Below, in pieces: positions 11,543 through 25,210 of a stretch of 64,000 bases of DNA. Numbering within the stretch: the first letter of the stretch is position 1; every line of letters begins with the position of its first letter. This DNA comes from Nocardioides bizhenqiangii (GTDB lineage Bacteria > Actinomycetota > Actinomycetes > Propionibacteriales > Nocardioidaceae): the NCBI RefSeq assembly GCF_034661235.1, contig NZ_CP141059.1, forward strand, positions 2,169,501 to 2,233,500, in the 5' to 3' direction. Both the position numbers and the translations under genes were made by a program. The notes under the pieces are model-generated. The model was not told the origin of the DNA, ran no database searches, and saw only the letters and a list, made by a program, of their open reading frames with translations.

Positions 11543-12647
11543 TGGCGATCTTGGTGCTCGAGGACGGACGCACCTTCCACGGCGAGACCTACGGCGCCGA
11601 GGGGGAGACGTACGGCGAAGCGGTGTTCAACACCGGCATGACCGGCTACCAGGAGACGCTGACCGACCCGTCGTACCACCGGCAGGTCGTCGTCATGACC
11701 GCACCGCACATCGGCAACACCGGCGTCAACGACGAGGACCAGGAGTCCCGCCGGATCTGGGTTGCGGGCTACGTCGTCCGCGACCCCGCGCGCCGCGCCA
11801 GCAACTGGCGCTCGCGACGCTCCCTCGACGACGAGCTGCGCGCCCAGGGGGTGGTCGGGATCAGCGGGATCGACACCCGGGCGCTCACCCGGCACCTCCG
11901 CGAGCGCGGTGCGATGCGCTGCGGGATCTCCACCACCGAGACCGACCCCGACGCTTTGCTCGGGCGGGTGCGGCAGCAGCCGGAGATGAAGGGCGCCGAC
12001 CTGGCCGGCGAGGTCACGGCGATGCAGCCCTACGTCGTCCCAGCGATCGGGGAGAAGCGGTTCACGGTCGCAGCCGTCGACCTGGGCATCAAGGGCATGA
12101 CCCCGGCGCTGATGGCGCAGCGGGGCATCGAGGTGCACGTGCTGCCCGCGACCGCGACCATCGCGGACATCGAGGCGGTCGACCCCGACGGCGTGTTCTT
12201 GTCCAACGGTCCCGGCGACCCGGCCACCGCCGACGTCACCGTCCTGCAGGACGTGCTGGAGCGTGGGATTCCCTACTTCGGCATCTGCTTCGGCAACCAG
12301 CTGTTCGGTCGCGCGCTCGGGTTCGGCACCTACAAGCTCGTCTACGGCCACCGCGGCATCAACCAGCCGGTGATGGACCGGACCACCGGCAAGGTCGAGG
12401 TGACCGCCCACAACCACGGGTTCGCGGTCGACGCACCGCTGGACGCGGCGACGGAGACGCCGTACGGCACCGCCACCGTGAGCCACATCTGCCTCAACGA
12501 CGACGTGGTCGAGGGTCTGGAGCTGCGCTCCGCCGACGGCACGCTGAAGGCGTTCTCGGTGCAGTACCACCCGGAGGCCGCCGCCGGACCGCACGACGCG
12601 GCCTACCTGTTCGACCGGTTCATGGACCTCATGGGGGACAACACCTG

Positions 12648-12648
<1 letters not shown>
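11542..12648 (+). CDS. carA: Carbamoyl-phosphate synthase small (glutaminase) subunit
   Basis: 368 residues from ATG 11542 (TGATG overlap with pyrC). N-terminal CarA domain with [17 protein letters not shown], then a class I glutamine amidotransferase with the nucleophile in [16 protein letters not shown] and the catalytic His-Glu in [12 protein letters not shown]. It releases ammonia from glutamine for CarB. The nucleophile loop is GICFGNQ rather than the E. coli-type GICLGHQ, a form I recall from other actinobacteria. Long upstream open frame is only a shadow of pyrC. Confidence 0.97.
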
Positions 12649-15984
<3,336 letters not shown>

Positions 15985-15992
<8 letters not shown>

Positions 15993-17058
15993 GGTGCGAG
16001 CGGACCGAGCATCGAGACCCCTCGTCTACGACACCGTCTTCAAGCACGGCCTGGCCCGCCTCGACGCCGAGGTCGCCCACCACCGCACCTTCGACGCGCT
16101 GAAGGCAGCCGGTCCGGTGCTGCGCCGGGTCAGGGCTCCGCGCGGTCGGCCGATCCAGACGATGGGTCTCACCTTTCCCAACCCGCTCGGTCTGGCCGCC
16201 GGCTTCGACAAGACCGCCGAGGCGTTCGAGGAGCTGGGCGCCTTCGGCTTTGGGCACGTCGAGGTCGGCACGGTGACGGCTCTCGCCCAGCCCGGCAACC
16301 CGAAGCCGCGCCTGGTGCGCCTGCTCGACGACCGCGCCGTCGTCAACCGGATGGGCTTCAACAACGACGGCGCCGCCGCGGTCGCCCAGCGGCTCGCCAC
16401 GCGCCGCCGCCGACCGGGCGGGCCGGTGCTCGGCATCAACATCGGCAAGTCGAAGATCGTCCCCGACGACGACCAGGCCGCGGTCGAGACCGACTACGAG
16501 ACGTCGACCAGGCTGCTGGCGCCGCACGCCGATTACCTCGTCGTCAACGTGAGCTCTCCCAACACCCCGGGCCTGCGCAACCTGCAAGCCGTGGAGAAGC
16601 TCGCGCCGCTGCTCCAGCACGTGCGCCGGATCGCGGACCGGGCGACCGACGACGCCGGCCGGGAGCCCGTTCCGCTGCTGGTCAAGATCGCGCCGGACCT
16701 CGCCGACGACGACGTGCTCGACGTCGCCGACCTGGCCCTCGCGCAGGACCTCGCCGGCATCATTGCGACCAACACCACGACCAGCCGCGAGGAGCTGCGG
16801 TCGAAGCCCGAGCAGGTCGAGGCCGCCGGAGCCGGCGGCCTGTCCGGGGCGCCGCTGCGTGAACGTGCCACCGAGGTCGTGTCCCTGCTGCGCGGCCGGG
16901 TCGGGCCCGACCTCACCCTGATCGGAGTCGGGGGCATCTCGACACCCGACGACGCGCGCGAGCGGCTGGCCGCCGGCGCGGACCTGGTGCAGGCCTACAC
17001 CGGCCTCATCTACGGCGGCCCGTTGTGGCCGCGCCGGATCTTGAAGGGCTTGCGATGA
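15985..17058 (+). CDS. pyrD: Dihydroorotate dehydrogenase (quinone), class 2
   Basis: 357 residues with GTG start at 15985, overlapping the carB end by 8 bases. The N-terminal helical membrane-association region (about 1-45), [17 protein letters not shown], the [14 protein letters not shown] segment with the class 2 catalytic Ser, and the FMN-binding IGVGGIS and [10 protein letters not shown] motifs place it in class 2, which passes electrons to the membrane quinone pool. Its ATGA overlap with pyrF continues the operon. Confidence 0.96.
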
Positions 17059-17894
17059 CCGCACCGTTCGGCGAGCGTTTCGCGGCCGCGCTGGCGAAGC
17101 GCGGGCAGTTCTGCGTCGGCATCGACCCGCACGCCGGACTGCTCCAGGAGTGGGATCTCGACGACACGGTCGAGGGACTGGAGCGATTCGCTCTCACGGT
17201 GGTGGACGCGGTGGCGCCGTACTGCTCGGTCGTGAAGCCGCAGTCTGCCTTCTACGAGCGGTTCGGCAGCCGCGGCGTCGCGGTGCTCGAGCGGGTGATC
17301 GCCGAGTCTCGGGCCGCGGGTGCCCTGGTCCTGCTCGACGTGAAGCGGGGCGACATCGGCTCGACGTCGCAGGCGTACGCCGAGGCCTACCTCGACCCGT
17401 CCTCCCCGCTCGCCGCCGACGCGGTCACCATCAGCCCCTACCTCGGCTTCGGGTCGTTGATGCCCTTCGTCGAGGTCGCCCGAACCCATGGCGCCGGCCT
17501 GTTCGTGCTCGCCGCGACCTCCAACAAGGAGGGTCCCGAGGTGCAGGGGGCCGTCACCAACGACGACTTCGGCGGCCGGACCGTCGCGTCGACCATGCTC
17601 GCCCACCTGCGCGACCTCAACGGCGCCGTCCGGCCGCTCGGCTCCTTCGGTGCCGTCGTCGGCGCCACCATCGAGGGGACGGGCCTCGACTTCGCGATCA
17701 ACGGCCCCATCCTCGCGCCCGGGTACGGCGAGCAGGGCGGCACCGCGGCCGACATCCTCCGCATCTTCGGCGACGCTGCCCGCCAGGTCGTGGCGAGCTC
17801 GTCCCGCGCCGTTCTCCGGCTCGGTCCCGACGCCGCCGCGATGGGGAACGCCGTGCACCGGGCCAACGACGAGCTGCGGAGCCTGATCGGGTGA
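17055..17894 (+). CDS. pyrF: Orotidine-5'-phosphate decarboxylase (actinobacterial-type)
   Basis: 279 residues from ATG 17055 (ATGA overlap with pyrD). Motifs: FCVGIDPH near the N-terminus, the catalytic [21 protein letters not shown]ys-Asp region, and [10 protein letters not shown] for phosphate binding. The [10 protein letters not shown] form and about 280-residue length mark the longer OMPDC subgroup seen in actinobacteria and myxobacteria. It produces UMP, the PyrR co-repressor. Note pyrE is not in this operon. Stop overlaps the GTG of a lipoprotein gene. Confidence 0.96.
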   Translation: MTAPFGERFAAALAKRGQFCVGIDPHAGLLQEWDLDDTVEGLERFALTVVDAVAPYCSVVKPQSAFYERFGSRGVAVLERVIAESRAAGALVLLDVKRGDIGSTSQAYAEAYLDPSSPLAADAVTISPYLGFGSLMPFVEVARTHGAGLFVLAATSNKEGPEVQGAVTNDDFGGRTVASTMLAHLRDLNGAVRPLGSFGAVVGATIEGTGLDFAINGPILAPGYGEQGGTAADILRIFGDAARQVVASSSRAVLRLGPDAAAMGNAVHRANDELRSLIG

Positions 17895-18379
17895 GGCGGC
17901 GTACGACGGCTAGGCCGGCCCTCGCGGCCTGCGCCGCGGTGGCCCTGCTGGCAGTCGCCGGTTGCGGCTCCGACGAGGACGACCCCTACGCGATCCCGGA
18001 GCGGTTCGAGGCCTACTGCGAGGAGGTCGAGGCCCGACAGGTCGAGATCAGCGAGGCCCTGGCGTCGGGAGGGCAGGCCAGCGGCCTGATCCAGGCGCTG
18101 CCGAGCTTCGAGGCGCTCGCAGAGCAGGCCCCGGACGACATCGCCGACGAGTGGGAGGTCGTCATCGAGCGGATCGGCGACCTGGTCGACGCGCTCGACG
18201 CCGCCGGTGTCGACCCCGACAGCTACGACCGCCGTGATCCACCTGCCGGACTCGACGCCGAGGAGAAGGCCACGATCGACGCTGCCGCGACGGCTCTTGT
18301 CTCGGCGACGACAGCTCGTGCCATGAGCGGTGTCCAGCAGCACGCCCGCGACGTCTGCAAGACGGCGCTGGCTCTGTGA
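17891..18379 (+). CDS. Putative lipoprotein of unknown function at the pyr operon end
   Basis: 162 residues from GTG 17891, overlapping the pyrF stop (GTGA). A basic N-region (RRRTTAR), hydrophobic core and lipobox LAVAGC with Cys25 predict a lipid-anchored extracytoplasmic protein. The mature part is acidic and helical, with a conserved-looking YCEEVEARQ helix and a Cys near the C-terminus (DVCKTAL), possibly paired with the Cys of YCEEV. I do not recognise the family. Tight overlap suggests co-transcription with pyrimidine genes, but a functional link is not evident. The upstream open frame within pyrF is a shadow. Confidence 0.8.
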   Translation: MRRRTTARPALAACAAVALLAVAGCGSDEDDPYAIPERFEAYCEEVEARQVEISEALASGGQASGLIQALPSFEALAEQAPDDIADEWEVVIERIGDLVDALDAAGVDPDSYDRRDPPAGLDAEEKATIDAAATALVSATTARAMSGVQQHARDVCKTALAL

Positions 18380-18403
18380 GGAGCATTCGGTATCCGGTCC
18401 GCG

Positions 18404-18433
18404 TTGCCCGTCCGTCGAACTCGTGACTAGGGT
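18404..18433 (+). promoter_or_regulatory. Candidate promoter of mihF-gmk-rpoZ
   Basis: TTGCCC (18404-18409), 18-base spacer, TAGGGT (18428-18433), about 58 bases before the mihF start. Consensus match only. Confidence 0.5.
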
Positions 18434-18491
18434 GGCCGCTGGGTGGCTGCTCCCGCCGCCGTCGCGATGCTCGACAGAAGGATCTGTGTAC

Positions 18492-18812
18492 GTGGCTCTG
18501 CCTCCTCTGACTCCTGAACAGCGTCAGGCTGCCCTCGCGAAGGCGGCCGCGGCCCGTCGAGAGCGGGCCGAGGTGAAGAACCGGCTGAGGAACTCCGGCG
18601 CGTCGATCGCCGACGTGCTCGCCGAGGGTCAGCGGAACGAGGTCGTCGGCAAGATGAAGGTCATCGACCTCCTGCAGGCGGTGCCCGGTCTCGGCAAGAT
18701 CCGCGCCGGACAGCTCATGGAGCGCCTCGGCATCGCCGAGTCCCGCCGGGTCCGTGGACTCGGTTCGAAGCAGGTCGCCGCCCTCGAACGGGAGTTCGCG
18801 TCGGGTGAGTGA
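18492..18812 (+). CDS. mihF: Integration host factor mIHF, actinobacterial type
   Basis: 106 residues starting [19 protein letters not shown], matching the mycobacterial mIHF start (MALPxLTxEQ), so GTG 18492 is chosen over GTG 18486; AGAAGGA lies 9-10 bases upstream. The second half ([20 protein letters not shown], then RGLGSKQ) is the helix-two-turns-helix DNA-binding fold. mIHF is a small nucleoid protein unrelated to proteobacterial IHF that bends DNA and is found only in actinobacteria, so it is a strong taxonomic marker. Adjacent to gmk with an 8-base overlap, the usual arrangement. Confidence 0.95.
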   Translation: MALPPLTPEQRQAALAKAAAARRERAEVKNRLRNSGASIADVLAEGQRNEVVGKMKVIDLLQAVPGLGKIRAGQLMERLGIAESRRVRGLGSKQVAALEREFASGE

Positions 18813-19386
18813 CCCGACGGCAAGCGCACAAAGCCGTCTCGTCGTACTCGCCGGTCCCACCGCCGTCGGCAAGGGCACGGTGGCGGCGGCGGTCCGTCAG
18901 GACCACCCCGAGGTGTGGATCTCGGTGTCGGCGACGACCCGCGCGCCGCGACCGGGCGAGGTCGACGGCGTGCACTACCTCTTCGTCGACGACGCCGAGT
19001 TCGACCGTCTGGTCACCGAGGACCAACTGCTGGAGTGGGCGGTCGTGCACGGGGCCCACCGCTACGGGACCCCACGGGGCCCGGTCGAGGAAGCTCTCGC
19101 CGCCGGCCGGCCGGCAATGCTCGAGATCGACCTCCAAGGCGCACGCCAGGTACGACGGACGATGCCGGAGGCGCTCTTCGTCTTCCTGAAGCCGCCGTCG
19201 TGGGACGAGCTGGTCCGCCGGCTGGTCGGCAGGGGCACCGAGAGCGACGAGGAGCGGGAGCGGCGGCTGGCCACCGCGGTGGACGAGCTGGCGGCGGAGG
19301 CCGAGTTCGACGTCACCATCGTCAACCACGAAGTTCACGATGCGGCCGCCGAGTTGGTAGCCTTGATGACGCTCGGTCGCGACTGA
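18805..19386 (+). CDS. gmk: Guanylate kinase
   Basis: 193 residues from GTG 18805, overlapping mihF by 8 bases. P-loop [20 protein letters not shown]-binding [20 protein letters not shown], and the LID/GMP motifs [12 protein letters not shown] define GMP kinase (GMP + ATP to GDP + ADP). The P-loop reads GPTAVGKGT where many relatives have GPSGVGKGT. An upstream start at 18754 would lie inside mihF and is not needed. Confidence 0.96.
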   Translation: MSDPTASAQSRLVVLAGPTAVGKGTVAAAVRQDHPEVWISVSATTRAPRPGEVDGVHYLFVDDAEFDRLVTEDQLLEWAVVHGAHRYGTPRGPVEEALAAGRPAMLEIDLQGARQVRRTMPEALFVFLKPPSWDELVRRLVGRGTESDEERERRLATAVDELAAEAEFDVTIVNHEVHDAAAELVALMTLGRD

Positions 19387-19459
19387 CGTCCCCTGGGGAT
19401 GTGGTGCGCCTGATCACCGAGCATTCTGTTCTCCCTACCGACCCTGTGAGGCCAACCGC

Positions 19460-19792
19460 GTGTCTGCCCCGAACATCGACGCCGTGGGTGTGACCAACCC
19501 GCCGATCGACGACCTGCTCAGCAAGACCGACAGCAAGTACAAGCTGGTCCTCTACAGCGCCAAGCGCGCCCGGCAGATCAACGCCTACTACTCCCAGCTC
19601 GGCGAAGGCCTCCTGGAGTACGTCGGCCCGCTGGTGGACACCCACGTCCAGGAGAAGCCGCTGTCGATCGCGCTCCGCGAGATCAACGACGACCTGCTGA
19701 CCTGTGAGGACATCGACCCGGCCGAGCTCGCCGCCGAGGAGGCCGCTGCCGCAGCCGTGGCCGCCGCCTCGCGCACCGAAGCCGCAGAGTGA
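19460..19792 (+). CDS. rpoZ: RNA polymerase omega subunit
   Basis: 110 residues with the omega core [20 protein letters not shown] and ARQINAYY, ending in an alanine/glutamate-rich tail typical of actinobacteria. Omega assists assembly of the beta' subunit. It sits 73 bases after gmk, GTG start preceded by CTGTGAGG. Followed 14 bases later by coaBC. Confidence 0.96.
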   Translation: MSAPNIDAVGVTNPPIDDLLSKTDSKYKLVLYSAKRARQINAYYSQLGEGLLEYVGPLVDTHVQEKPLSIALREINDDLLTCEDIDPAELAAEEAAAAAVAAASRTEAAE

Positions 19793-19806
19793 TCTGAGCT
19801 AGGTCG

Positions 19807-21042
19807 ATGGTGCGACCTCGCGTGGTGCTCGGGGTCTCCGGCGGCATCGCCGCCTACAAGGCCTGCGAGCTGCTGCGCCGGTTCACCGAGTCCGGGCACG
19901 ACGTCACCGTCGTGCCGACGGCGGCCGCGCTGGAGTTCGTCGGCGCCCCGACCTGGGCCGCGCTGTCCGGAAAGCCGGTCGCGACCGACGTCTGGACCGA
20001 CGTGCACGAGGTGCCGCACGTCCGGATCGGCCAGGAAGCAGACCTGGTCGTGGTGGCGCCGGCGACCGCCGACCTGATGGCCAAGGCCGCCCACGGGATC
20101 GCCGACGACCTGCTCACCAGCACCCTCCTGACCGCGCGCTGCCCGGTCGTCATGGCGCCCGCGATGCACACCGAGATGTGGGAGCACGCCGCCACCAGCG
20201 CCAACGTCGCCACGTTGCGGTCCCGGGGGGTGCTCGTCGTGGAACCCGCCGAGGGCCGCCTGACCGGCGCCGACACCGGCAAGGGCCGGCTGCCCGACCC
20301 GGACGAGATCTTCGAGCTGTGCCGTGACGTGCTGGAGCGGGTCTCGACCGGCGCGAGCGCGGGGATTCTCGACCTGACCGGTCGCCGGGTCGTCGTGTCC
20401 GCGGGCGGCACCCGCGAGAAGCTCGACCCGGTCCGCTTCCTGGGCAACCGTTCCTCGGGGCGGCAGGGGTACGCGCTGGCGCGTGCGGCCGCGGCCCGGG
20501 GAGCCGAGGTCACGCTCGTCGCCGCCAACGTCACCCTGCCCGACCCCGCGGGTGTGAAGGTGGTCCGCGTCGAGTCGACCGCCGAGCTGCGCGACGCCGT
20601 GCTCACGGCCGCCGCAGGCGCCGACGCCGTGGTGATGGCGGCGGCGCCGGCCGACTTCCGTCCGGTGCACCGGTCCGACACGAAGATCAAGAAGGCCGAC
20701 GACGGCTCGGCCCCGGTGATCTCGCTCGAGCAGAACCCCGACATCCTCAAGGAGCTGTCGGCCCACCGGCCCGGCCCCGACACCGTGGTGGTCGGGTTCG
20801 CCGCCGAGACCGGCGACAAGAGCGGTTCCGTCCTCGACCTGGCGTGGGCCAAGCTGGCACGCAAGGGCTGCGACCTGCTCGTGGTGAACGACGTCAGCGG
20901 TGGCGCGGTTTTCGGTGCGGACGACAACGAGGCCGTTATCCTGTCCGCCGACGGCACCGCGGTCGACGTACCGCGGGGGAGCAAGGGAGCTCTCGCGCAC
21001 GTCATCTGGGACCAGGTGGCCCACCGGCTGTCTCCTGAGTGA
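19807..21042 (+). CDS. coaBC: Bifunctional phosphopantothenoylcysteine decarboxylase / phosphopantothenate-cysteine ligase
   Basis: 411 residues. CoaC half (1-about 185): [18 protein letters not shown] flavin-binding start, [18 protein letters not shown] and PAMHTEMW substrate loops. CoaB half: [30 protein letters not shown] and the DTKIKK lysine motif. It converts 4'-phosphopantothenate and cysteine to 4'-phosphopantetheine for coenzyme A. Position between rpoZ and metK is the conserved actinobacterial order. Confidence 0.96.
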   Translation: MVRPRVVLGVSGGIAAYKACELLRRFTESGHDVTVVPTAAALEFVGAPTWAALSGKPVATDVWTDVHEVPHVRIGQEADLVVVAPATADLMAKAAHGIADDLLTSTLLTARCPVVMAPAMHTEMWEHAATSANVATLRSRGVLVVEPAEGRLTGADTGKGRLPDPDEIFELCRDVLERVSTGASAGILDLTGRRVVVSAGGTREKLDPVRFLGNRSSGRQGYALARAAAARGAEVTLVAANVTLPDPAGVKVVRVESTAELRDAVLTAAAGADAVVMAAAPADFRPVHRSDTKIKKADDGSAPVISLEQNPDILKELSAHRPGPDTVVVGFAAETGDKSGSVLDLAWAKLARKGCDLLVVNDVSGGAVFGADDNEAVILSADGTAVDVPRGSKGALAHVIWDQVAHRLSPE

Positions 21043-21142
21043 GACTGCCACGCATCACCTGCTGGTCCTCGTATCGTTGGACCGGCGGCAATCGGCCCTG
21101 ATCGCCCCCGTCAAGATGCCTTATGCGAAAGCGAGATACAAC

Positions 21143-22342
21143 GTGGCTGGACGCCTCTTCACCTCCGAGTCGGTGACCGAGGGACACCCGGACAAGATCG
21201 CAGACCAGATCAGCGACACCATCCTGGACTACCTCCTCGAGCACGACCCGACCAGCCGGGTGGCGGTCGAGACGCTGCTCACCACCGGCCTCGTCGTGGT
21301 AGCTGGCGAGGTGACCACGAGCGCCTACGCCCCGGTCGCGCAGCTGGTGCGCCAGAAGGTCCTCGAGATCGGCTACGACTCCTCGGAGAAGGGCTTCGAC
21401 GGCAACTCGTGCGGCGTCCAGGTCGCCATCGGCTCCCAGTCCGCCGACATCGCGCAGGGCGTCGACGACGCCTTCGAGGAGCGCGTCGACGGCTCCGGCG
21501 ACGAGCTCGACCGCCAGGGTGCCGGTGACCAGGGCCTGATGTTCGGCTACGCGTGCGACGACACGCCCCAGCTGTTCCCGCTGCCGATCAAGATCGCGCA
21601 GACCCTCGCCGAGAGGCTCACCGAGGTGCGCAAGGACGGCACGCTGCCCTACCTGCGCCCCGACGGGAAGACCCAGGTCACCATCGAGTACGACGAGGAC
21701 GACCGTCCGGTGCGCATCGACGCCGTCGTGCTCTCGACCCAGCACGCCGAGGACGTCAGCCAGGACCAGCTGGCGAAGGACATCCAGGTCAACGTCATCG
21801 AGCCGGTGCTCGAGCAGTTCGAGGCCAGCGTCCCCTCGGAGGGTCACAAGCTCTTCATCAACCCGACCGGTCGCTTCGTGGTCGGTGGGCCGATGGGCGA
21901 CGCCGGCCTCACCGGTCGCAAGATCATCGTCGACACCTACGGCGGCATGGCGCGCCACGGCGGCGGCGCCTTCTCCGGCAAGGACCCGTCGAAGGTCGAC
22001 CGCTCGGCCGCCTACGCGATGCGCTGGGTCGCCAAGAACATCGTCGCCGCGGGCCTGGCCCGCCGTGCCGAGGTCCAGGTGGCCTACGCGATCGGCGTGG
22101 CGCACCCCGTCGGCGTCTTCGTCGAGACGTTCGGCACCGGCGTGGTCCCGGACGAGGAGATCCAGAAGGCGGTCCTCGAGGTCTTCGACCTCCGCCCGGC
22201 CGCGATCCTGCGCGACCTCGACCTGCTCCGGCCGATCTACGCCAAGACCGCCGCGTACGGCCACTTCGGCCGCGAGCTGCCCGAGTTCACCTGGGAGAGG
22301 ACCGACCGCGCGGACGCCCTCAAGGCTGCCGTCGGAGTCTGA
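21143..22342 (+). CDS. metK: S-adenosylmethionine synthetase
   Basis: 399 residues from GTG 21143 ([18 protein letters not shown]); this matches the usual N-terminus, although an in-frame ATG at 21116 would add nine residues. Signatures: [24 protein letters not shown] and the P-loop-like [16 protein letters not shown]. Makes SAM from methionine and ATP. The 100-bp gap after coaBC has no recognisable SAM riboswitch. A very strong terminator follows at 22361. Confidence 0.96.
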   Translation: MAGRLFTSESVTEGHPDKIADQISDTILDYLLEHDPTSRVAVETLLTTGLVVVAGEVTTSAYAPVAQLVRQKVLEIGYDSSEKGFDGNSCGVQVAIGSQSADIAQGVDDAFEERVDGSGDELDRQGAGDQGLMFGYACDDTPQLFPLPIKIAQTLAERLTEVRKDGTLPYLRPDGKTQVTIEYDEDDRPVRIDAVVLSTQHAEDVSQDQLAKDIQVNVIEPVLEQFEASVPSEGHKLFINPTGRFVVGGPMGDAGLTGRKIIVDTYGGMARHGGGAFSGKDPSKVDRSAAYAMRWVAKNIVAAGLARRAEVQVAYAIGVAHPVGVFVETFGTGVVPDEEIQKAVLEVFDLRPAAILRDLDLLRPIYAKTAAYGHFGRELPEFTWERTDRADALKAAVGV

Positions 22343-22360
22343 TCGACCCGGCTCATCTCC

Positions 22361-22398
22361 ACGCCGACCCGGCGCGTTCAAACGCGCCGGGTCGGCGT
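22361..22398 (+). terminator. Strong hairpin terminator after metK
   Basis: Perfect 16-bp stem, 22361-22376 with 22383-22398 (acgccgacccggcgcg and its complement), closing a TTCAAA loop. It ends the mihF-to-metK block just before priA. Confidence 0.85.
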
Positions 22399-22428
22399 CG
22401 TGTCTGGCCCTGTTGGTAGACATCTGCC

Positions 22429-24471
22429 GTGACCCCTGACGACCGCGACGCCGCGCTGCCGGGGCTGGCACGCGCGGCGGCGCGGAAGTCGGGAGCGGCG
22501 GCGCGGGCGCGGCGGGCAAAGCAGGCAGCGGCCGCGGTCGAGCCGGCCGCTGTCGACCCGGTCGCCCGGGTGCTCGTCGACCTGCCACTGGCCCACCTCG
22601 ACCGGACCTTCGACTACACCGTGCCCGCCTCGATGGCCGACCAGGCCGTCCCCGGAGCACGCGTCAAGGTGCGCTTCGCCGGTCAGGACGTCGACGGCTT
22701 CGTCGTGGAGCGAGCGGCCGAGAGCGACCACGGCGGGCGGCTGACGTCGCTGCGCCGCGTCGTCAGCGCCGAGCCGGTGCTGACCCCGGCCATCGCCACG
22801 CTGTGCCGGAGGATCGCCGAGCGCTACGCAGGCGTGAGCGCTGACGTACGACGCCTCGCGGTGCCGCCGCGGCACGCCACGACCGAGAAGCAGCCGTCGC
22901 CACCCGCCCCGCCGCTCGAGTCCCGACCCCTCGGTGGCGAGGAGCCGTGGGCGGCCTATCCCGCTGGCGCGGCCTTCCGCCACCACCTCCGCACCGGCGG
23001 CGCACCGCGCGCGGTCTGGAGCGCCGCGCCGGGCGAGGACTGGCCGCGCCGGCTCGCCGAGCTCGCCGAGGCGACGCGCGACAGCAGCCGGGGGACCGTG
23101 ATCTGCGTCCCGGACCACCGCGACGTCGCTCGGGTCGATGCCGCTCTCACCGACCTGATGGGCCCCGACCACCACGTCACGCTCCAGGCCGAGGCCGGCC
23201 CAGGTCCCCGCTACCGCGACTTCCTGATGGTCAGCCGCGGCGCGCGCCGGATCGTGGTCGGCACCCGGTCCGCGGCGTTTGCCCCCGTCCACGACCTCGG
23301 CCTGGTCGTCATCTGGGACGACGGCGACGACCTCCACGCGGAGCCGCGGGCGCCGTACCCCCACACCCGCGAGGTGCTGCTGGAGCGGGCGGAGATCGAG
23401 GGCTGCGCCGCGTTGGTCGGCGGGTTCTCGCGCAGCGTCGAGGCCGACCGGCTGCTGCAGACCGGCTGGGCCAAGGAGATCTCGGCGCCGCGCCCGACCG
23501 TGCGCGACCGCGCACTGATCGGTGTGGCGGGCGCGGGTGATCGCCGCGATCCCTACGCAGGTGCCGCCCGGGTGCCCCGCGAGGCGCACGACGCGGTGCG
23601 GTGGGGGCTCGAGCGTGGCCCGGTCCTGGTGCAGACGCCGCGAGCCGGCTACGTCCTGCGCCTGGCGTGCGACCGCTGCCGCACCCCCGCCCTGTGTTCC
23701 GCCTGCACCGGACCGTTGCAGCTGACCGGCCCCACGACGCCGCCGCGCTGCCGCTGGTGCGCCACCGAGGTGCCCGGCTGGGTCTGTGCCGAGTGCGGCG
23801 GCCACGGGCTCCGAGCACCGGTCATCGGCGACGCCCGCACCGCCGACGAGCTCGGCCGTGCCTTCGCCCCGGTCCCTGTCGTCACCTCCAGCGGCGACCG
23901 GATCCGCGCCGAGGTCGACGCCGAGCGCCGGATCGTCGTCGCGACTCCCGGCGCGGAGCCGGTGGCGGCGGAGGGGTACGCCGTCGTCGTGCTCCTCGAC
24001 ACCTGGCTGCTGCTCGCCCGCGACAGCATGCGCGCCGCGGAGGAGGCGCTGCGACGCTGGTCCAACGCCGTCGCGCTGCTGCGACCCGGCGGCCGGGCGC
24101 TGGCCGTGGGTGAGCCGGCGACCCCGGCGCTGCAGGCGCTGGTGCGGTGGGACCAGGCCGGCTTCGCAGGACGGGAGTCCGAGGAGCGCCGCGAGGCCCG
24201 GCTGCCACCCGCCACCCTGGTCGCGACCCTCCGGGCCGCGCCCGGTGCGCTCGACGACGCGCTGACGCTGCTCGACCTGCCCGACGACGCTGACGTGCTG
24301 GGTCCGCTGGCGCCGTTGCCGGGCGCCGTCGACGAGGACGAGCGGGCAGTGCTCCGGGTGCCGCGCGCGCACGGCGCTGCGCTGTCCGCGGCGCTCGCTG
24401 AACTGCAGCGGGTGCGCTCCGCCCGCAAGCTCGACCCGGTCCGGATCCAGGTCGACCCCATGGAGATCTGA
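22429..24471 (+). CDS. priA: Primosomal protein N' (PriA), actinobacterial helicase-defective type
   Basis: 680 residues. N-terminal 3'-DNA-binding domain (VLVDLPLAHLDRTFDYTVP), then a degenerate helicase region, zinc-binding cysteines in pairs (CDRCRTPALCSAC, CRWC, CAEC at about residues 410-460) and the PriA C-terminal domain. No Walker A GKT is visible; the region reads DSSRGTVICVPD and the DEAH box is not recognisable, as described for actinobacterial PriA annotated as probable replication restart protein without ATPase motifs. It would mark stalled forks for primosome assembly. GTG start with TAGACA 6 bases upstream suggests a leaderless mRNA. Confidence 0.93.
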   Translation: MTPDDRDAALPGLARAAARKSGAAARARRAKQAAAAVEPAAVDPVARVLVDLPLAHLDRTFDYTVPASMADQAVPGARVKVRFAGQDVDGFVVERAAESDHGGRLTSLRRVVSAEPVLTPAIATLCRRIAERYAGVSADVRRLAVPPRHATTEKQPSPPAPPLESRPLGGEEPWAAYPAGAAFRHHLRTGGAPRAVWSAAPGEDWPRRLAELAEATRDSSRGTVICVPDHRDVARVDAALTDLMGPDHHVTLQAEAGPGPRYRDFLMVSRGARRIVVGTRSAAFAPVHDLGLVVIWDDGDDLHAEPRAPYPHTREVLLERAEIEGCAALVGGFSRSVEADRLLQTGWAKEISAPRPTVRDRALIGVAGAGDRRDPYAGAARVPREAHDAVRWGLERGPVLVQTPRAGYVLRLACDRCRTPALCSACTGPLQLTGPTTPPRCRWCATEVPGWVCAECGGHGLRAPVIGDARTADELGRAFAPVPVVTSSGDRIRAEVDAERRIVVATPGAEPVAAEGYAVVVLLDTWLLLARDSMRAAEEALRRWSNAVALLRPGGRALAVGEPATPALQALVRWDQAGFAGRESEERREARLPPATLVATLRAAPGALDDALTLLDLPDDADVLGPLAPLPGAVDEDERAVLRVPRAHGAALSAALAELQRVRSARKLDPVRIQVDPMEI

Positions 24472-24488
24472 GCGCCTGACTGCACCAC

Positions 24489-24494
24489 TAGACT
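24489..24494 (+). promoter_or_regulatory. -10 box for leaderless def mRNA
   Basis: TAGACT followed by exactly 7 bases and the GTG start of def; same spacing as before pheS, argC and the histidine kinase. Confidence 0.5.
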
Positions 24495-24501
24495 CGGGCG
24501 C

Positions 24502-25047
24502 GTGGCCATCCGACCGATCCGCCTGTTCGGCGACCCCGTGCTCCGACGTCGGGCGATCGAGGTGGTCGACTTCGACAGCGAGCTGCGGCAGCTGGTCACC
24601 GACCTCACCGACACCATGCTCGAGGCGCCGGGCGCCGGCATCGCCGCGCCGCAGATCGGCGTCGGCCTGCGGGTCTTCACGTGGAACGTCGACGGCGAGG
24701 TCGGACACCTCATCAACCCCTCGCTCGACCTGTCCGAGGAGCTCCAGGACGGCCCCGAGGGGTGCTTGTCGCTCCCCGAGCTGACCTACGACTGCATCCG
24801 TGCGCTCTCGGTGGTCGCCACCGGCTTCAACATGTACGGCGACCCGGTGCGGATCGAGGGTTCCGAGCTGCTCGCGCGGGCGATCCAGCACGAGACCGAC
24901 CACCTCGACGGGGTGCTGTTCATCGACCGCCTCGACGACGAGGCCCGGAAGGCCGCGATGCGCGAGATCCGCGAGTCGGAGTGGTTCGGGCTCGAGCGGC
25001 CGACGGTCAAGGTCTCGCCCCACAGCACCGGAGGCTTTGCCTTATGA
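24502..25047 (+). CDS. def: Peptide deformylase
   Basis: 181 residues with all three deformylase motifs: [19 protein letters not shown] (metal Cys) and QHETDHLDG (two metal His and catalytic Glu). It removes the formyl group from nascent N-terminal methionine. It precedes fmt, which makes formyl-Met-tRNA, separated only by a 165-bp palindromic element whose left arm begins at the def stop codon. GTG start, probably leaderless from TAGACT at 24489. Confidence 0.96.
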   Translation: MAIRPIRLFGDPVLRRRAIEVVDFDSELRQLVTDLTDTMLEAPGAGIAAPQIGVGLRVFTWNVDGEVGHLINPSLDLSEELQDGPEGCLSLPELTYDCIRALSVVATGFNMYGDPVRIEGSELLARAIQHETDHLDGVLFIDRLDDEARKAAMREIRESEWFGLERPTVKVSPHSTGGFAL

Positions 25048-25209
25048 CCACCCTCCCCGCCGCCGCGACCTGCTGCGCGCCGCCCAGGACGCACGCTGGC
25101 GGCGTTGCCGTCGCTCGGAAGACGGACCAGGTATGCCATCGCTCCGGCGCCTTGCCATCGCACGCCCTGAACGGCGCTCGCGACGGCCGCGGGACGGGGA
25201 GCGTGGTCA
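25045..25209. repeat. Long palindromic intergenic element, copy C (diverged)
   Basis: Fills the whole def-fmt gap. Terminal arms 25045-25070 and 25185-25209 are complementary (22 of 26 aligned positions), starting tgaccac and ending gtggtca; the left arm contains the def stop codon and the right arm ends two bases before fmt. The core (25071-25184) aligns by eye to copies A and B at roughly two-thirds identity, sharing tgctgcgcg, gtcgctcg, ccttgcca and cgctcgcgac blocks. The arms have no similarity to those of the other copies. See findings. Confidence 0.75.
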
Positions 25210-25210
25210 A

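Noticed and set aside
20320..20375. REP-like sequence in the coaBC linker (gggtctcgaccggcgcgagcg)
   Set aside because: Only a short partial resemblance to the pyrC/argD motif and it encodes a normal inter-domain linker; not enough to call a repeat.
21042..21143. SAM riboswitch before metK
   Set aside because: No SAM-aptamer core motifs; only a short gap with a weak ribosome site.
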